A DNA stretch of 64,000 nt, from NCBI GenBank assembly GCA_963664605.1, contig OY761536.1:3038001-3102000 (forward strand), given 5' to 3'. The notes beneath the pieces are model-generated. The model did no database searches. It was given only the letters and a program-made list of their open reading frames with translations, and had not been told where the DNA came from. A program made the translations under genes and the position numbers. This stretch comes from JAHOYW01 sp963664605 (lineage in GTDB: Bacteria > Verrucomicrobiota > Lentisphaeria > Victivallales > Victivallaceae). Shown here piece by piece: positions 43,944-52,463 of this stretch. Every line of letters starts with the position of its first letter. Position 1 is the first letter of the stretch.

Positions 43944-43953
43944 GAGTTTTACT

Positions 43954-44634
43954 ATGAGAAAAAATATTGATGTCGTATCTATTTTATTGGGAACCCTGAC
44001 GCTGAATCTAATGATAATTACCGGAATTATCATTTTTCAAGATTACCAAAGCCCCAAAAACGTCCTCATTAAGCATCCGGGAGGGATTTTACTGGTTATA
44101 ATTATTCTTGTACTGCTGCTTCAGATCCTTATCCTGTTCCGCAGAAAACGCGAACGCAGCGGTTCTATGATCTTCGCTGATCTCGATATGAACGGAATCC
44201 CGGAAAAGATTTTTGAAGTTTCGGAACAGGATGTCGTCCGTTTTTGCAAAGCTAAGTTTTTCATGAGTTTCAGGATCGAATACTGGCCGAGTTTTCGGAA
44301 AGATTTGCTGAAAGAACGGAAGAATAACAGCCCGGAAGGCCGGATAGCCTCCCGACTTTACCGTGAAGGCTGCGCTATGACTGAAAATTTCGTCGCGCTC
44401 CTGGAATATACTGACAAACAGGGCAAACACGCATTGCTTTATCCTCTTTCCATAATGCCGACCGCCGCGGACGGAGCATTTGAACTAATCCGGAGTACTT
44501 TTCTGAAAACATGGGTATTCCGTAACTCAAAGGAACTCGCCATGTGGGAATTTGAAATGCCTGAAAATAAAAGGCCGCGATTCCGAATACAAGTGCATAA
44601 ATTTCTCAGGCAAAAGGCAAAAGAAATAGCTTGA
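43954..44634 (+). CDS. Membrane protein with two N-terminal helices
   Basis: The 226-residue protein has two membrane helices (VVSILLGTLTLNLMIITGII; GGILLVIIILVLLLQILILF) followed by a positive patch RRKRERS and a cytoplasmic domain. ATG 43954 is chosen because AGGAG precedes it; the longer in-frame ORF begins inside the previous gene. It ends the operon before the terminator at 44689. Confidence 0.65.
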   Translation: MRKNIDVVSILLGTLTLNLMIITGIIIFQDYQSPKNVLIKHPGGILLVIIILVLLLQILILFRRKRERSGSMIFADLDMNGIPEKIFEVSEQDVVRFCKAKFFMSFRIEYWPSFRKDLLKERKNNSPEGRIASRLYREGCAMTENFVALLEYTDKQGKHALLYPLSIMPTAADGAFELIRSTFLKTWVFRNSKELAMWEFEMPENKRPRFRIQVHKFLRQKAKEIA

Positions 44635-44688
44635 TTTCAAGCGCCTTTAAAATAGCGGCGTTTCACGCCTGAAATACTTCTTTTTTAG

Positions 44689-44722
44689 AATTCCCCGGCT
44701 CCATTAAGTGAAGCGGGGAATT
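44689..44722 (+). terminator. Rho-independent terminator
   Basis: AATTCCCCG (44689-44697) and CGGGGAATT (44714-44722) form a perfect 9-bp GC-rich stem followed by TTTCATTT. It closes the operon 40979-44634. Confidence 0.85.
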
Positions 44723-44768
44723 TTTCATTTATACTCTTTGAGAGCGAAAACTTAACCAAGGAAACACC

Positions 44769-45314
44769 ATGACCAGACAGGAACTCTACAAAGCGATGGA
44801 AGGTGAAAAAATCATCATGTATGATGAATTCGTCAGTCATCTGAACAGTACGTCCTTTTTCGAACTCGCGGCCCGATGGGCCGGAGTTTTGGAGCTCGCA
44901 AAAGAACACGAAATAGCAAAGAACCGCGCCGACTGGCTCGCCATGTTCATGTGGAATTCAACCGCCTTTACTATAGGCGAAAAAATATTGGCGAAAAGAA
45001 AAGAAGCATACCATCGGGAAGCGGCCCGAAAGGCTGAAGCGGAGCGTGAACAGCGTAAAACTGAAATCCATAAAAAACTTTTCCGGCGAAAGCTTGTATT
45101 CTGGAAACATTGTTCAGAATATGATCGCCGGCAACTGGTGAAAAACTATCTGCCGAATACCGATGATTTTTATCAGGAATATGTCCGCAAAAACTACCTC
45201 GACAATCTCAATGATATGTCGGATAACATGGCGCTTCTGTGGTTCTGGAACGCTTTACCGCCTTTTTCACTGGAATCCCTGCAATTTGAAACGCCGGATG
45301 CAAAAGCCGCATGA
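44769..45314 (+). CDS. Hypothetical protein
   Basis: A 181-residue soluble protein with a charged, helical middle (RKEAYHREAARKAEAEREQR) that may be a coiled coil, and no recognised family. AAGGA precedes its ATG. It stands alone between a terminator and the PRTRC genes and may be expressed with them. Confidence 0.6.
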   Translation: MTRQELYKAMEGEKIIMYDEFVSHLNSTSFFELAARWAGVLELAKEHEIAKNRADWLAMFMWNSTAFTIGEKILAKRKEAYHREAARKAEAEREQRKTEIHKKLFRRKLVFWKHCSEYDRRQLVKNYLPNTDDFYQEYVRKNYLDNLNDMSDNMALLWFWNALPPFSLESLQFETPDAKAA

Positions 45315-45349
45315 GGATGTTTAAGTTTGAAAGAATTTTAGTTTATTGC

Positions 45350-45377
45350 CGGAGCGTCAGATAAAGTGAACGCTCCG
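45350..45377. promoter_or_regulatory. Perfect 8-bp hairpin ahead of the PRTRC genes
   Basis: CGGAGCGT (45350-45357) pairs with ACGCTCCG (45370-45377) around a 12-base loop. No T-run follows, so it is not a simple terminator. It lies 33 bases before the first PRTRC gene and could be a ParB-type binding site, operator or leader structure. Confidence 0.4.
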
Positions 45378-45409
45378 ACAGAAAATAAATAACCCAATGG
45401 AGGGACGAA

Positions 45410-45754
45410 ATGAATGAAGCAGTCTATCAGATGACCGCCATGGGCGGAAGCGCACGAATAGTCGTACAAAAGAAAGCGGACGGCAATTTTATCCTCGGAA
45501 TCAGTAATGGAAAAGATAATCCGCTGATTTGCCAGGGGACGCCTGAAGCAATCAACAAGGATTTCGCGGACAAACTACCCGCTTATCTGGGAAAAATCAA
45601 GAACGCGGCTATTGAAGCAAAACTCAATGCCGCCACCGAAAGCCAGCCGCTTCCAGAGTCAAAAACAGAACCGGAAGCATCAAGTACACCTGCGCCAGCG
45701 GCAACAATCGAAACAAATGAAAATGAACAACCCGAACTCGACTTCGGATTTTAA
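45410..45754 (+). CDS. PRTRC system protein E-like
   Basis: The 114-residue protein has an N-terminal compact domain (ARIVVQKKADGNFILGISNG ... CQGTPEAINKDFADKLPAYL) matching my recollection of PRTRC protein E, which carries a GTPEE-D...L motif. A low-complexity Glu/Pro/Ala tail follows and ends in ELDFGF. It is first of a tight row of PRTRC-type genes. The cassette is known on plasmids and integrated elements; the function of E is unknown. Confidence 0.6.
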   Translation: MNEAVYQMTAMGGSARIVVQKKADGNFILGISNGKDNPLICQGTPEAINKDFADKLPAYLGKIKNAAIEAKLNAATESQPLPESKTEPEASSTPAPAATIETNENEQPELDFGF

Positions 45755-45777
45755 CCCTAACAAAAAGGAATCTCATC

Positions 45778-45993
45778 ATGAACAACGCAAACACAGTTCC
45801 CCCTAAACGCTCATTCAATTACAACGGTATGCAGTTGGAAGACCCTGATCCAGCTATGCCGCCGGAAAAAGTCATTGAATTCCATGCGCTTCTCCACGCC
45901 GAATTGACTAATGCCACGGTCAAAGGCCCAAGCACCGGAGGCGACGGCACTCAAAACTATCAGGTCGAAGTACAAATCGGAGATTTTAATTGA
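45778..45993 (+). CDS. PRTRC system protein C
   Basis: The 71-residue protein reads RSFNYNGMQLEDPDPAMPPE followed by KVIEFHALLHAELTNATVKG. This is the conserved F-x-YNG-x-x-L-DP-P-MSPE...YPELTNA-V-GP pattern of PRTRC protein C. It lies 23 bases after protein E with an AAGGA site. Its biochemical role is unknown. Confidence 0.78.
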   Translation: MNNANTVPPKRSFNYNGMQLEDPDPAMPPEKVIEFHALLHAELTNATVKGPSTGGDGTQNYQVEVQIGDFN

Positions 45994-46015
45994 AAAAATC
46001 TAAGCTCAGTTCAAA

Positions 46016-47155
46016 ATGGGAAAAACGGTTTTGCCCGAAAACAAAGGGGAAACGACTGAGTTTGGAGGATTTCAAGGAAGAAAATCAGGAATGTTCAGAA
46101 CGCTTATTCAGGAGCCTGGAGCAAAGTCGGCCAGCGACCATACCCGGAAATATGCTGCCCCCGCTTATTTAAAGCTTCCAAGCTTGCAAACGGTACAGGA
46201 AAAGTTCGAGCAAGGCTCAAATGACAAGGAAATTGTCCGGCTTATTGCAGGGATGGACTCAATCTACCCTTTAGACACGCTTTATCGAGACGGCATAGCG
46301 CCGGACGCTTTCCTTGTCGAAGCCATGAGCGAATGGATACATAGTATTTTCTCGCCGAAACTTTGTGAAAAACTGGATATTTCAATTAAGCTTGAAGAAC
46401 TCCGCTATAATTATTGGGATTCAGCTATAGAAGCTCCAGAGCATTCCATCGCTTTTATCTTCAGTTTTGCAGATTTTCTCAATGATTATTTTCCGCTTGG
46501 TGAAATCCTGGAAGCATATGAAAAACAGTCTCCGGGATTGGGACGGCATATATTGAGTATGCTGAGCTTTTGCCCCATGAATATCGGAACGCCGGAAAAT
46601 ATCTACGAGTTAAATTCTTATTCCTACTGGTATGGTGAAGACAGTGAGAAAACGGTTTTTAACGAGCGCTATGAGGAATATTTTGAAAGCGGAGAAGACG
46701 AGGAAACAAGTCGTGATTACGCCAATGAATGCGTGGCATTTACTTTCGGGCAGTTTGAAGCTTGCCTGCCGGACTGGACTTTCAAACGCGAGCTGCGCAA
46801 TGTCAAATATAAAGGGCAAATACCGGACGAGCTGTGCCGGCTGGAAGAAAGTTTTCAGGATTATGTGGCATTAAAAGAATGCCGTTATGAATTTCCGAAT
46901 CTCAATCTTCCGGGATGTATCGTTGCCTGGGATCGGGAGTCCTATGATTTTTTATGTGATGTTTTTAATCATGCCGGTAATGACATGGCTCAATATGGTG
47001 AGGATTATTATTTTTCAGGATTGCGCTGGGTTCTGGATTCAAGGCGCTTTTCAGAATTGCGTAAAACCCTGGCGGAAATCCAATGTATGCTGCGCTTTTT
47101 CTCTGCCTGTATGGAATTTCTGCTGCAACATCATAAGGAGTATTCTAATGCTTGA
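46016..47155 (+). CDS. PRTRC system protein F-like
   Basis: The protein has 379 residues from ATG 46016, or 354 from ATG 46091, which has a better AAGGA-like site; the true start is uncertain. It lies in the position of PRTRC protein F between C and B and overlaps protein B by 8 bases. It has no signal peptide and no catalytic motif that I recognise; several Tyr/Glu/Asp-rich stretches occur (EERYEEYFESGEDEE-like). Confidence 0.6.
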   Translation: MGKTVLPENKGETTEFGGFQGRKSGMFRTLIQEPGAKSASDHTRKYAAPAYLKLPSLQTVQEKFEQGSNDKEIVRLIAGMDSIYPLDTLYRDGIAPDAFLVEAMSEWIHSIFSPKLCEKLDISIKLEELRYNYWDSAIEAPEHSIAFIFSFADFLNDYFPLGEILEAYEKQSPGLGRHILSMLSFCPMNIGTPENIYELNSYSYWYGEDSEKTVFNERYEEYFESGEDEETSRDYANECVAFTFGQFEACLPDWTFKRELRNVKYKGQIPDELCRLEESFQDYVALKECRYEFPNLNLPGCIVAWDRESYDFLCDVFNHAGNDMAQYGEDYYFSGLRWVLDSRRFSELRKTLAEIQCMLRFFSACMEFLLQHHKEYSNA

Positions 47156-47873
47156 TATCCAACACGAAAGTCACGATAACGCTTTTTGCCTGACACACGC
47201 GCTGCTCTTCTATAAAAATCAATCCCGTCAAACGCTGGCGACTTTGCACAAAGTAAGAAACAAAGAGCTTTTGCAGGGCAAAGCGGTAGATGTAGCGGAA
47301 CTGGATGATCTATTTCATTCCCCCGGGCAGCGCAGCCGGATGACTTTTATGCCGCCGCAGGTCATTGCCATTTCGAGAACGGAAGTCCTCTGGTTTGAAC
47401 GTTCCCTTATACGGCCGATTTATTTCAACGTACCGGAAAGTGAACCTAAACGGCAATTCCTGAACCGGATTTCAGGGCATGAGGTAATTTGGCCTAACCT
47501 GCTTTTTAAAATCTCACGGGAAACAGTATACTGCTGGGCTCTTAAAAATTCCACCAGGCCGAAGATAAATACGAAACTTTATCGGACTCCGTTTACCAAT
47601 ATTTTCACTGATGACAAGGTCTGTTTGCCAAACGGCATCCCAAATAAGCCGGAAGACGATATTATCGCTTATGCCAGAAAAGCTGTTGATGTTATTTTCC
47701 GGGGACATTTTTCGCATCTGTATGGCGAACAGATTAAACGAATCGGGTATTACCATGGACTCGACCGTTTCTGGCAAAATATGGCAAAAAAGACAGCCAA
47801 AGGAAAAATCAAGACATTCCCCGCAAAACAGCTCATTCCAACTGATTTAGACATAAGGAGCATTCTTTCATGA
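47148..47873 (+). CDS. PRTRC system protein B
   Basis: The 241-residue protein matches the PRTRC protein B pattern: MPPQVIAISRTEVLWFERSL near residue 65, LYRTPFTNIFTDDKVCLPNG near residue 145, and FRGHFSHLYG near residue 184. The start at 47148 overlaps the stop of the previous gene (8 bases) and has AAGGAG before it. The stop overlaps the ThiF-like start (ATGA). Function unknown. Confidence 0.75.
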   Translation: MLDIQHESHDNAFCLTHALLFYKNQSRQTLATLHKVRNKELLQGKAVDVAELDDLFHSPGQRSRMTFMPPQVIAISRTEVLWFERSLIRPIYFNVPESEPKRQFLNRISGHEVIWPNLLFKISRETVYCWALKNSTRPKINTKLYRTPFTNIFTDDKVCLPNGIPNKPEDDIIAYARKAVDVIFRGHFSHLYGEQIKRIGYYHGLDRFWQNMAKKTAKGKIKTFPAKQLIPTDLDIRSILS

Positions 47874-48607
47874 AGCATTTAACTCCACCGGAATTTCATA
47901 CGCATCCGGTATATATCGAACTGGTTGGCGCCGGGGCGACCGGCTCGCTAATTATGTCCGGGCTGGTACGGCTGCATCTTGCTATGCTCGAACTCGGGCA
48001 TCCATACGGGCTCAGAGTGCGTTGCTGGGATTTCGATACGGTTTCGCATAGCAATATCGGGCGACAATTATTCACAAATGAGGAAATCAACCGGAATAAA
48101 GCCGTGTGTTTAATATCCCGTTATAATTATCATTACGGACTGGAATGGCTCGCCGAACCACGCCGTTTCGCTGACAATTCACATTACCGTCAAGGATGTA
48201 CAGTTATAATTTCCGCGGTTGACAGCAGAAAATCGCGTTCAGAGATTAACGATTGTTTACACAATTACCATAGCGCCTATTTAATCGACTGCGGTTGCGG
48301 CCGTGATTTCGGTCAGTTATGTTGTGGGGATGGCTCGCCGGAACTCCCGTATCCCTGGCAGAAACACCCAGAAATGATTGATACCGCAAAAGACGGCGTC
48401 CGGCGTTCAAGCTGTTCTATGGCGGATTCATTGCAGCGTCAAGGGCTCTTTATAAACCAGTGGATTGCTACCGGGGTTCTCGAAATGCTCTGGCAGTTAT
48501 TCAGGAAAGGCGGACTGAATTATTCAGAACTTTATTTCAACCTTGCAAATGGCAATATGAGGCCGATTGTAGTTTCGGATCACAGTCCGAAAAATGAGAA
48601 AAACTGA
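47870..48607 (+). CDS. PRTRC system ThiF-family protein
   Basis: The 245-residue protein has the E1/ThiF fold: nucleotide site VGAGATGSLIMSGL (17-30), WDFDTVSHSNIGRQLFT (the conserved D..V..SN..RQ.F block) and the NKAVCLISR helix. Cysteines in RRSSCSMA and CGCGRDFGQLCC could be catalytic or metal-binding. ThiF/E1 proteins adenylate C-termini of ubiquitin-like proteins. No ubiquitin-like substrate is evident here, and the usual PRTRC protein A was not found next to it. Confidence 0.85.
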   Translation: MKHLTPPEFHTHPVYIELVGAGATGSLIMSGLVRLHLAMLELGHPYGLRVRCWDFDTVSHSNIGRQLFTNEEINRNKAVCLISRYNYHYGLEWLAEPRRFADNSHYRQGCTVIISAVDSRKSRSEINDCLHNYHSAYLIDCGCGRDFGQLCCGDGSPELPYPWQKHPEMIDTAKDGVRRSSCSMADSLQRQGLFINQWIATGVLEMLWQLFRKGGLNYSELYFNLANGNMRPIVVSDHSPKNEKN

Positions 48608-48618
48608 TGTTGCTTATG

Positions 48619-48951
48619 TTATTTTTTGAGCAGTTTTTTGACTTCACGTTTCAAGGTTGGCAAACCTTCTGTAATTGTATCCCAGACGATACTGTCGAGA
48701 ATAGTATCATAACCATGGACGATCCGGTTTCGCATACCGATAATTTCCCGGGTTTGAGATATATTGACTGCCGGGTCAAGTTTCAAGATATGGTTCATCG
48801 CTTCACCGATAATCAGGAATCGCAGATTTACCGAGTCTTGAATAGTTAGATCGGAAGAATAATCCTCATATGTCATCCCTTTAGTCCGCTCTTCGATAAT
48901 CTCAATCGCCTGTTTGATATCCTCAAGGTATTTATCTACTTCATGCTTCAT
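48619..48951 (-). CDS. hepT: HepT-like HEPN toxin (DUF86)
   Basis: The 110-residue HEPN-domain protein carries RNRIVHGY, the RX4HXY active motif of HepT RNases, near residue 78. The start at 48951 (MKHEVDKYLED) is chosen because it begins the HEPN fold. It overlaps the antitoxin gene by 11 bases. In characterised pairs the MntA partner transfers AMP to the Tyr of this motif and so silences the RNase. It converges on the PRTRC operon. Confidence 0.88.
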   Translation of the reverse strand: MKHEVDKYLEDIKQAIEIIEERTKGMTYEDYSSDLTIQDSVNLRFLIIGEAMNHILKLDPAVNISQTREIIGMRNRIVHGYDTILDSIVWDTITEGLPTLKREVKKLLKK

Positions 48952-49249
48952 ATAATAAAACCTTGTGCTGATTGACGGATTCAATGAAATAAGGATTCTT
49001 CAATGAATCCTCTGTAACCAGATCGACATGTTTGTTAAAAGCCTTTTCCAATTCGCCATTAAGGTGGAAATAAGTCTTGGAAATGCCCTTGAAGTATTTT
49101 GAATCAAATTTTACCAAAAGGTCAATATCACTGTTTCCGGTAAACTGATCATCGCTTACCGCTGAACCAAAAAGATACAAAGATTTGACCCTATGCTGTC
49201 TGCATAGATCTCTGATTTTATCCATATTTTCTGATATGATCCGGTTCAT
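48941..49249 (-). CDS. mntA: MntA-like minimal nucleotidyltransferase antitoxin
   Basis: The 102-residue protein has the nucleotidyltransferase signature GSAVSDDQFTGNSDIDLLVK (GSX10-13DXD) near residue 27. The third acidic residue lies in HVDLVTED. The start at 49249 (MNRIISENMDKI) is preferred; an in-frame ATG at 49291 would add 14 residues. It pairs with HepT as an AMP-transferase antitoxin and is encoded first. Confidence 0.88.
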   Translation of the reverse strand: MNRIISENMDKIRDLCRQHRVKSLYLFGSAVSDDQFTGNSDIDLLVKFDSKYFKGISKTYFHLNGELEKAFNKHVDLVTEDSLKNPYFIESVNQHKVLLYEA

Positions 49250-49291
49250 AGTCCACCTTTGCCTTGTATCTCTATTCATAATATACATCAA

Positions 49292-49548
49292 TAGGTTTTA
49301 ATAGTCAAATTCGATATTATGCTTAATATATGAGAATTGATTATTGATTATCATACTATCCTGGTTACATCATTTCATCACAAAAAAGATTCGTTTTATT
49401 TATGATAGACGGGTGTTTTTACAGAAAAATATTATTTTCCTTTTAATTTGACGGCGCGGCGGTCGGAAGCGACCGCGCCGGCTGAGAGGAATCATTCATA
49501 GAATTCCGGTTGAGCGTGGAAGAAAAACCCTATACAGGAGGCAATATT
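49292..49548. other. Intergenic region with GC-rich hairpin
   Basis: This is mostly AT-rich sequence, probably holding the promoters of the toxin-antitoxin pair and of the following operon, though no clear -35/-10 pair stands out. At 49452-49480 a GC-rich hairpin (CGGTCG, loop GAAG, CGACCG, extended by CGGCG/CGCCG) lies about 70 bases before the next gene. It has no T-run and may be a leader structure. Confidence 0.4.
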
Positions 49549-50103
49549 ATGCCTATTAGAACAGAAGACCCGCAGGCTCGTGAAAAACTGGAAACAAAGC
49601 TTAAGAAGCTCACCGAATACCAGGAAATGATGAAAAACATCAATGTCATCCTCCGTAATTCCCGTAGTTCGATAGAAGAAAAGATCAAACTTGTCAGCGA
49701 AAAATACCAACTCAAGGCAGAAACCGTCCGGAAACTGATGAACCCGCCATACAGCTATATGAAAGTTGGCTTTCAAAGCTATGAACTCAGCAATAATTTG
49801 GCGAATATTAATAGAATAAAGAAACGAATAAAACAAGTTATACGCTATCAGGCGGAAATAGAACAAGTCGAAGAGGCGGGTGAATTGCCGGAAATCGAAT
49901 TTGACGGCGGTAAGATTGTAGACAACATACCCTGTAACAGGATTCAAATATTCTTTGATGAAAAACCTGATGCCGATATCCGGAGAAAACTCAAACGCAA
50001 CGGTTTCCGCTGGGCGCCAAGTAACAGCGCCTGGCAGAGTTACCGGAATCGGCATACTCTCGACTGGGCAAAACAGGAATTTAATGTGGAGGAAACCGTA
50101 TGA
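49549..50103 (+). CDS. Element-borne protein with C-terminal FRW-P-AWQ domain
   Basis: The 184-residue protein has a basic, helical N-terminal half. The C-terminal domain (RIQIFFDEKPDADIRRKLKR then NGFRWAPSNSAWQSYRNRHT) is a small domain common in phage and conjugative-element proteins (DUF3560-like). The start at 49549 follows a perfect GGAGG; the longer in-frame start at 49510 lacks one. Its stop overlaps the next start. Function unknown. Confidence 0.7.
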   Translation: MPIRTEDPQAREKLETKLKKLTEYQEMMKNINVILRNSRSSIEEKIKLVSEKYQLKAETVRKLMNPPYSYMKVGFQSYELSNNLANINRIKKRIKQVIRYQAEIEQVEEAGELPEIEFDGGKIVDNIPCNRIQIFFDEKPDADIRRKLKRNGFRWAPSNSAWQSYRNRHTLDWAKQEFNVEETV

Positions 50104-50432
50104 CTATCAAATTGCACTGGGGATTGAACCCGGTACCGGAAAATGCCTGCACAGCCTGGGGAGCCCGGGCTATTTTACAAAACCAGATTCTGGAGCTGCT
50201 GGCGGATCGTCAGGATTTCGCGGCTCCTGAAATGCCGGAACACGAAAAAAGGGTATTCGTCAACTGGATCAACGAAAGTGCTCTGCCGAAACTGCGGAAA
50301 CATATCGTCGAACAGTCCTGGAGTAATGACTCAGAAGAAGTGTTTGAATTTAATGAAGGAAATTTTCATGCGCTTGCTTCCTGTAAAAAATCCTACGGAT
50401 ACTGTTACATTTTATGCTGGCAGGAAAAATAA
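50100..50432 (+). CDS. Hypothetical protein
   Basis: A 110-residue soluble protein, coupled to the previous gene by an ATGA overlap. No recognised domain; it starts MTIKLHWGLNPVPENACTAW. Confidence 0.55.
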   Translation: MTIKLHWGLNPVPENACTAWGARAILQNQILELLADRQDFAAPEMPEHEKRVFVNWINESALPKLRKHIVEQSWSNDSEEVFEFNEGNFHALASCKKSYGYCYILCWQEK

Positions 50433-50454
50433 ACATTGAACAAGGGAGAAAACC

Positions 50455-50913
50455 ATGCACAAACAAACATTAAAAAATCTGCTCCATTACCATACAAATA
50501 TTACTTTTGAAGAGTTCCACCAGGAAATTTTTCCTGACTTTAAACTGTCGGGTTCAGTCAATTACCTGCACAACAAATTCCGCATCTTCCATGACTGCCT
50601 TTTTCTTTTCCTGGCAGAGCTTGATGAATGTCGTCTTGAGTACCTCGCTGACGCTATTTTGAAACGATACGGCAGCGATGATCCTGAGTATTGTGATATT
50701 ATCGAAAAAGCGGAAAAAATCCTGGCACGCAGCAAAGTCAAGAATACTTCAGAAAAAGTCCGGGATGAAATCATGCAGACAGCCATTGACCTGCTGGCTG
50801 ATGAATTATATCCCTTCAAATCAAAGCTGGACTCTGAAGGACGGGAAATGGAGTTTGCGGTCATTCACGATCTGATTGACCAGTTGGAATCAGTAAGTGA
50901 GGGGAAATTCTGA
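50455..50913 (+). CDS. Hypothetical protein
   Basis: A 152-residue soluble, acidic, largely helical protein preceded by an AAGGGAG site. No recognised family. It is the last gene of the group 49549-50913 and converges on the Fur-like regulator. Confidence 0.55.
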   Translation: MHKQTLKNLLHYHTNITFEEFHQEIFPDFKLSGSVNYLHNKFRIFHDCLFLFLAELDECRLEYLADAILKRYGSDDPEYCDIIEKAEKILARSKVKNTSEKVRDEIMQTAIDLLADELYPFKSKLDSEGREMEFAVIHDLIDQLESVSEGKF

Positions 50914-50939
50914 TGATTATATTTTCCGGCTAATCTTTT

Positions 50940-51215
50940 TTAATTCAAGAAGTTCGTCGCATATCTTTTCCGTTTTCCGGAACTATCGAGTTCCTTTATA
51001 AAACCGGCTTTGATAAAAAGTCCTATATTGCGGTGAATTGTAGATTTCGCGTGAACGGCATCTTGTTTACGCGCTTCCCGAAAAAGCTCAGCTATGGAAT
51101 ATTCCCCATCCATAGAATGAATTGTATTTAACAGATTTTCCCGTTCTATTGTGTAGACATGCCCAAACTCTCTTAAGTGATGCCGCATGCTTTTCATATT
51201 AACTTCTGACTGCAT
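50940..51215 (-). CDS. Fur-like winged-helix regulator lacking the metal-binding domain
   Basis: The 91-residue protein contains the Fur-type winged helix: RENLLNTIHSMDGEYSIAEL, then AKSTIHRNIGLFIKAGFIKE (the S-T-x-HRN-x recognition-helix pattern). The C-terminal dimerisation and metal-binding half of Fur is missing, so it cannot sense metal in the usual way. ATG 51215 has GAGGA before it; ATG 51227 is also in frame. It may regulate the element's genes, including the divergent neighbour. Confidence 0.75.
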   Translation of the reverse strand: MQSEVNMKSMRHHLREFGHVYTIERENLLNTIHSMDGEYSIAELFREARKQDAVHAKSTIHRNIGLFIKAGFIKELDSSGKRKRYATNFLN

Positions 51216-51245
51216 CGTTTTCCTCATTTGTAATTCAATATCAGT

Positions 51246-51274
51246 ACATTAGCAGTATTTGTGCTTTTTTGCAA
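51246..51274 (-). promoter_or_regulatory. Probable promoter of the Fur-like gene
   Basis: On the minus strand, TTGCAA (51274-51269), 17 bases, then TAATGT (51251-51246) with an upstream TGC extended -10. AGCA/TGCT inverted arms lie within the spacer and could be an operator. Confidence 0.45.
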
Positions 51275-51350
51275 GGAAAATTGCTACTGGAATTATATCT
51301 GCCCGTAATCGAAAAAATCCAAAATCAAAACAAAGGAATTGAGCATACCT

Positions 51351-52307
51351 ATGAATGATAAAATTAAACAAGCAGTTTATAAAATTCTCGAAGCTGAATG
51401 CAGCAAAGATAAAGATGGACTATTTTATACCGAAATTCATGCTTATTACCGGGACGGACTGGATGACAAAAGCATTTTGAAAATCTGCCAGGCCGATAAA
51501 CCGCGCGAAATGTTTTATGAACAAATCACAGAAAGTTATGAAAGCTGTGAATGGGAATATGAAAACGAAATTCTAAAGAAAATCATGGACAGCGAAATAA
51601 TCGCAAATGCCATTCAAAACGAGGAAACTACAGAAGATGAAATCACGGAGTTATTTCAATAACATCATTATATAAGTCTTCCTTATGAACATTTCCTAAG
51701 TCAGAATGTGTGTGTGGATATTCTGGTAAATGCCGGTGATCTTAATTTTGATTATACACTCAACGCGCCCTTTGCAAGCTGGGACGGAAAAGATGCTAAA
51801 CGCATTGACGAGGATTCAGCTATCCTGTGGCTGGCACGTCAACAGGGATATACTAAAACCGCATTGACTAAAGCACTTCGTGACCGCAAAATCGCCAATG
51901 ATACTTTTCTGAAATCAGTTTTATCCGAAGTTGAAAACGTTACGTCCGCAATGAACGTCCTGACATTTCTAACGGAAATGACCTTTGAGGAATGGTTCAA
52001 ACTTGATAACGCAATCAGCAAAGAAAAGCCGCTTAACGATCGTTATTTTCCCCTCAAAAGCAAAGGCCGCGGTTATATCATTCTGGATAAAAGCACAACT
52101 TGCGGCTTATATAATCCTTGGAACGGCTCCGGTTCATGCCTGGAAATCGAACTCGAAAAAGATGTCCGGCTGCCAATCCGCATGATTGACTCAGCCACCC
52201 CGGATGGTGACCGCGGCTACAGTATTTCAGAAATCTGGGGCTTGTGCGGTTCCGCCTGGACGGATAATGCTGTCAAGGAGATTCATGAACAAAAAAAAGT
52301 CGCCTAA
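51351..52307 (+). pseudogene. One gene split by an in-frame TAA (or read through)
   Basis: ATG 51351 opens a 103-residue frame ending in TAA at 51660-51662. The same frame continues from 51663 to 52307 without another stop. The first codons after the stop (SLPYEHFLSQNVCVDILVNA then GDLNFDYTLN) look coding and resemble a conserved segment of conjugative-element proteins. The stop therefore falls inside what was a single ~318-residue protein. A start at GTG 51708 would cut that conserved segment. The options are a recent nonsense mutation, read-through, re-initiation or a sequencing error. The protein's function is unknown. Confidence 0.65.
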
Positions 52308-52449
52308 ATGGAAATCACCAGCAAAAATAAATTTAATTGCCCCAGCACTAAAAATTAAAACTGCTCATTTTATTCGTTTCGCCGGACATGCCGGGAATGC
52401 CGCTGAAGCGCGACATCGGCATGTCATCATCATAAAACGAAGCGAATAA
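52285..52449 (+). CDS. Possible small basic protein
   Basis: This 54-residue ORF starts at ATG 52285 with AAGGAG six bases before it and overlaps the end of the previous gene by 23 bases. It is highly basic (MNKKKSPKWKSPAKINLIAP). There is no family match; it could be chance in a leader region. Confidence 0.3.
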   Translation: MNKKKSPKWKSPAKINLIAPALKIKTAHFIRFAGHAGNAAEARHRHVIIIKRSE

Positions 52450-52463
52450 AAGGAAATATTTCT

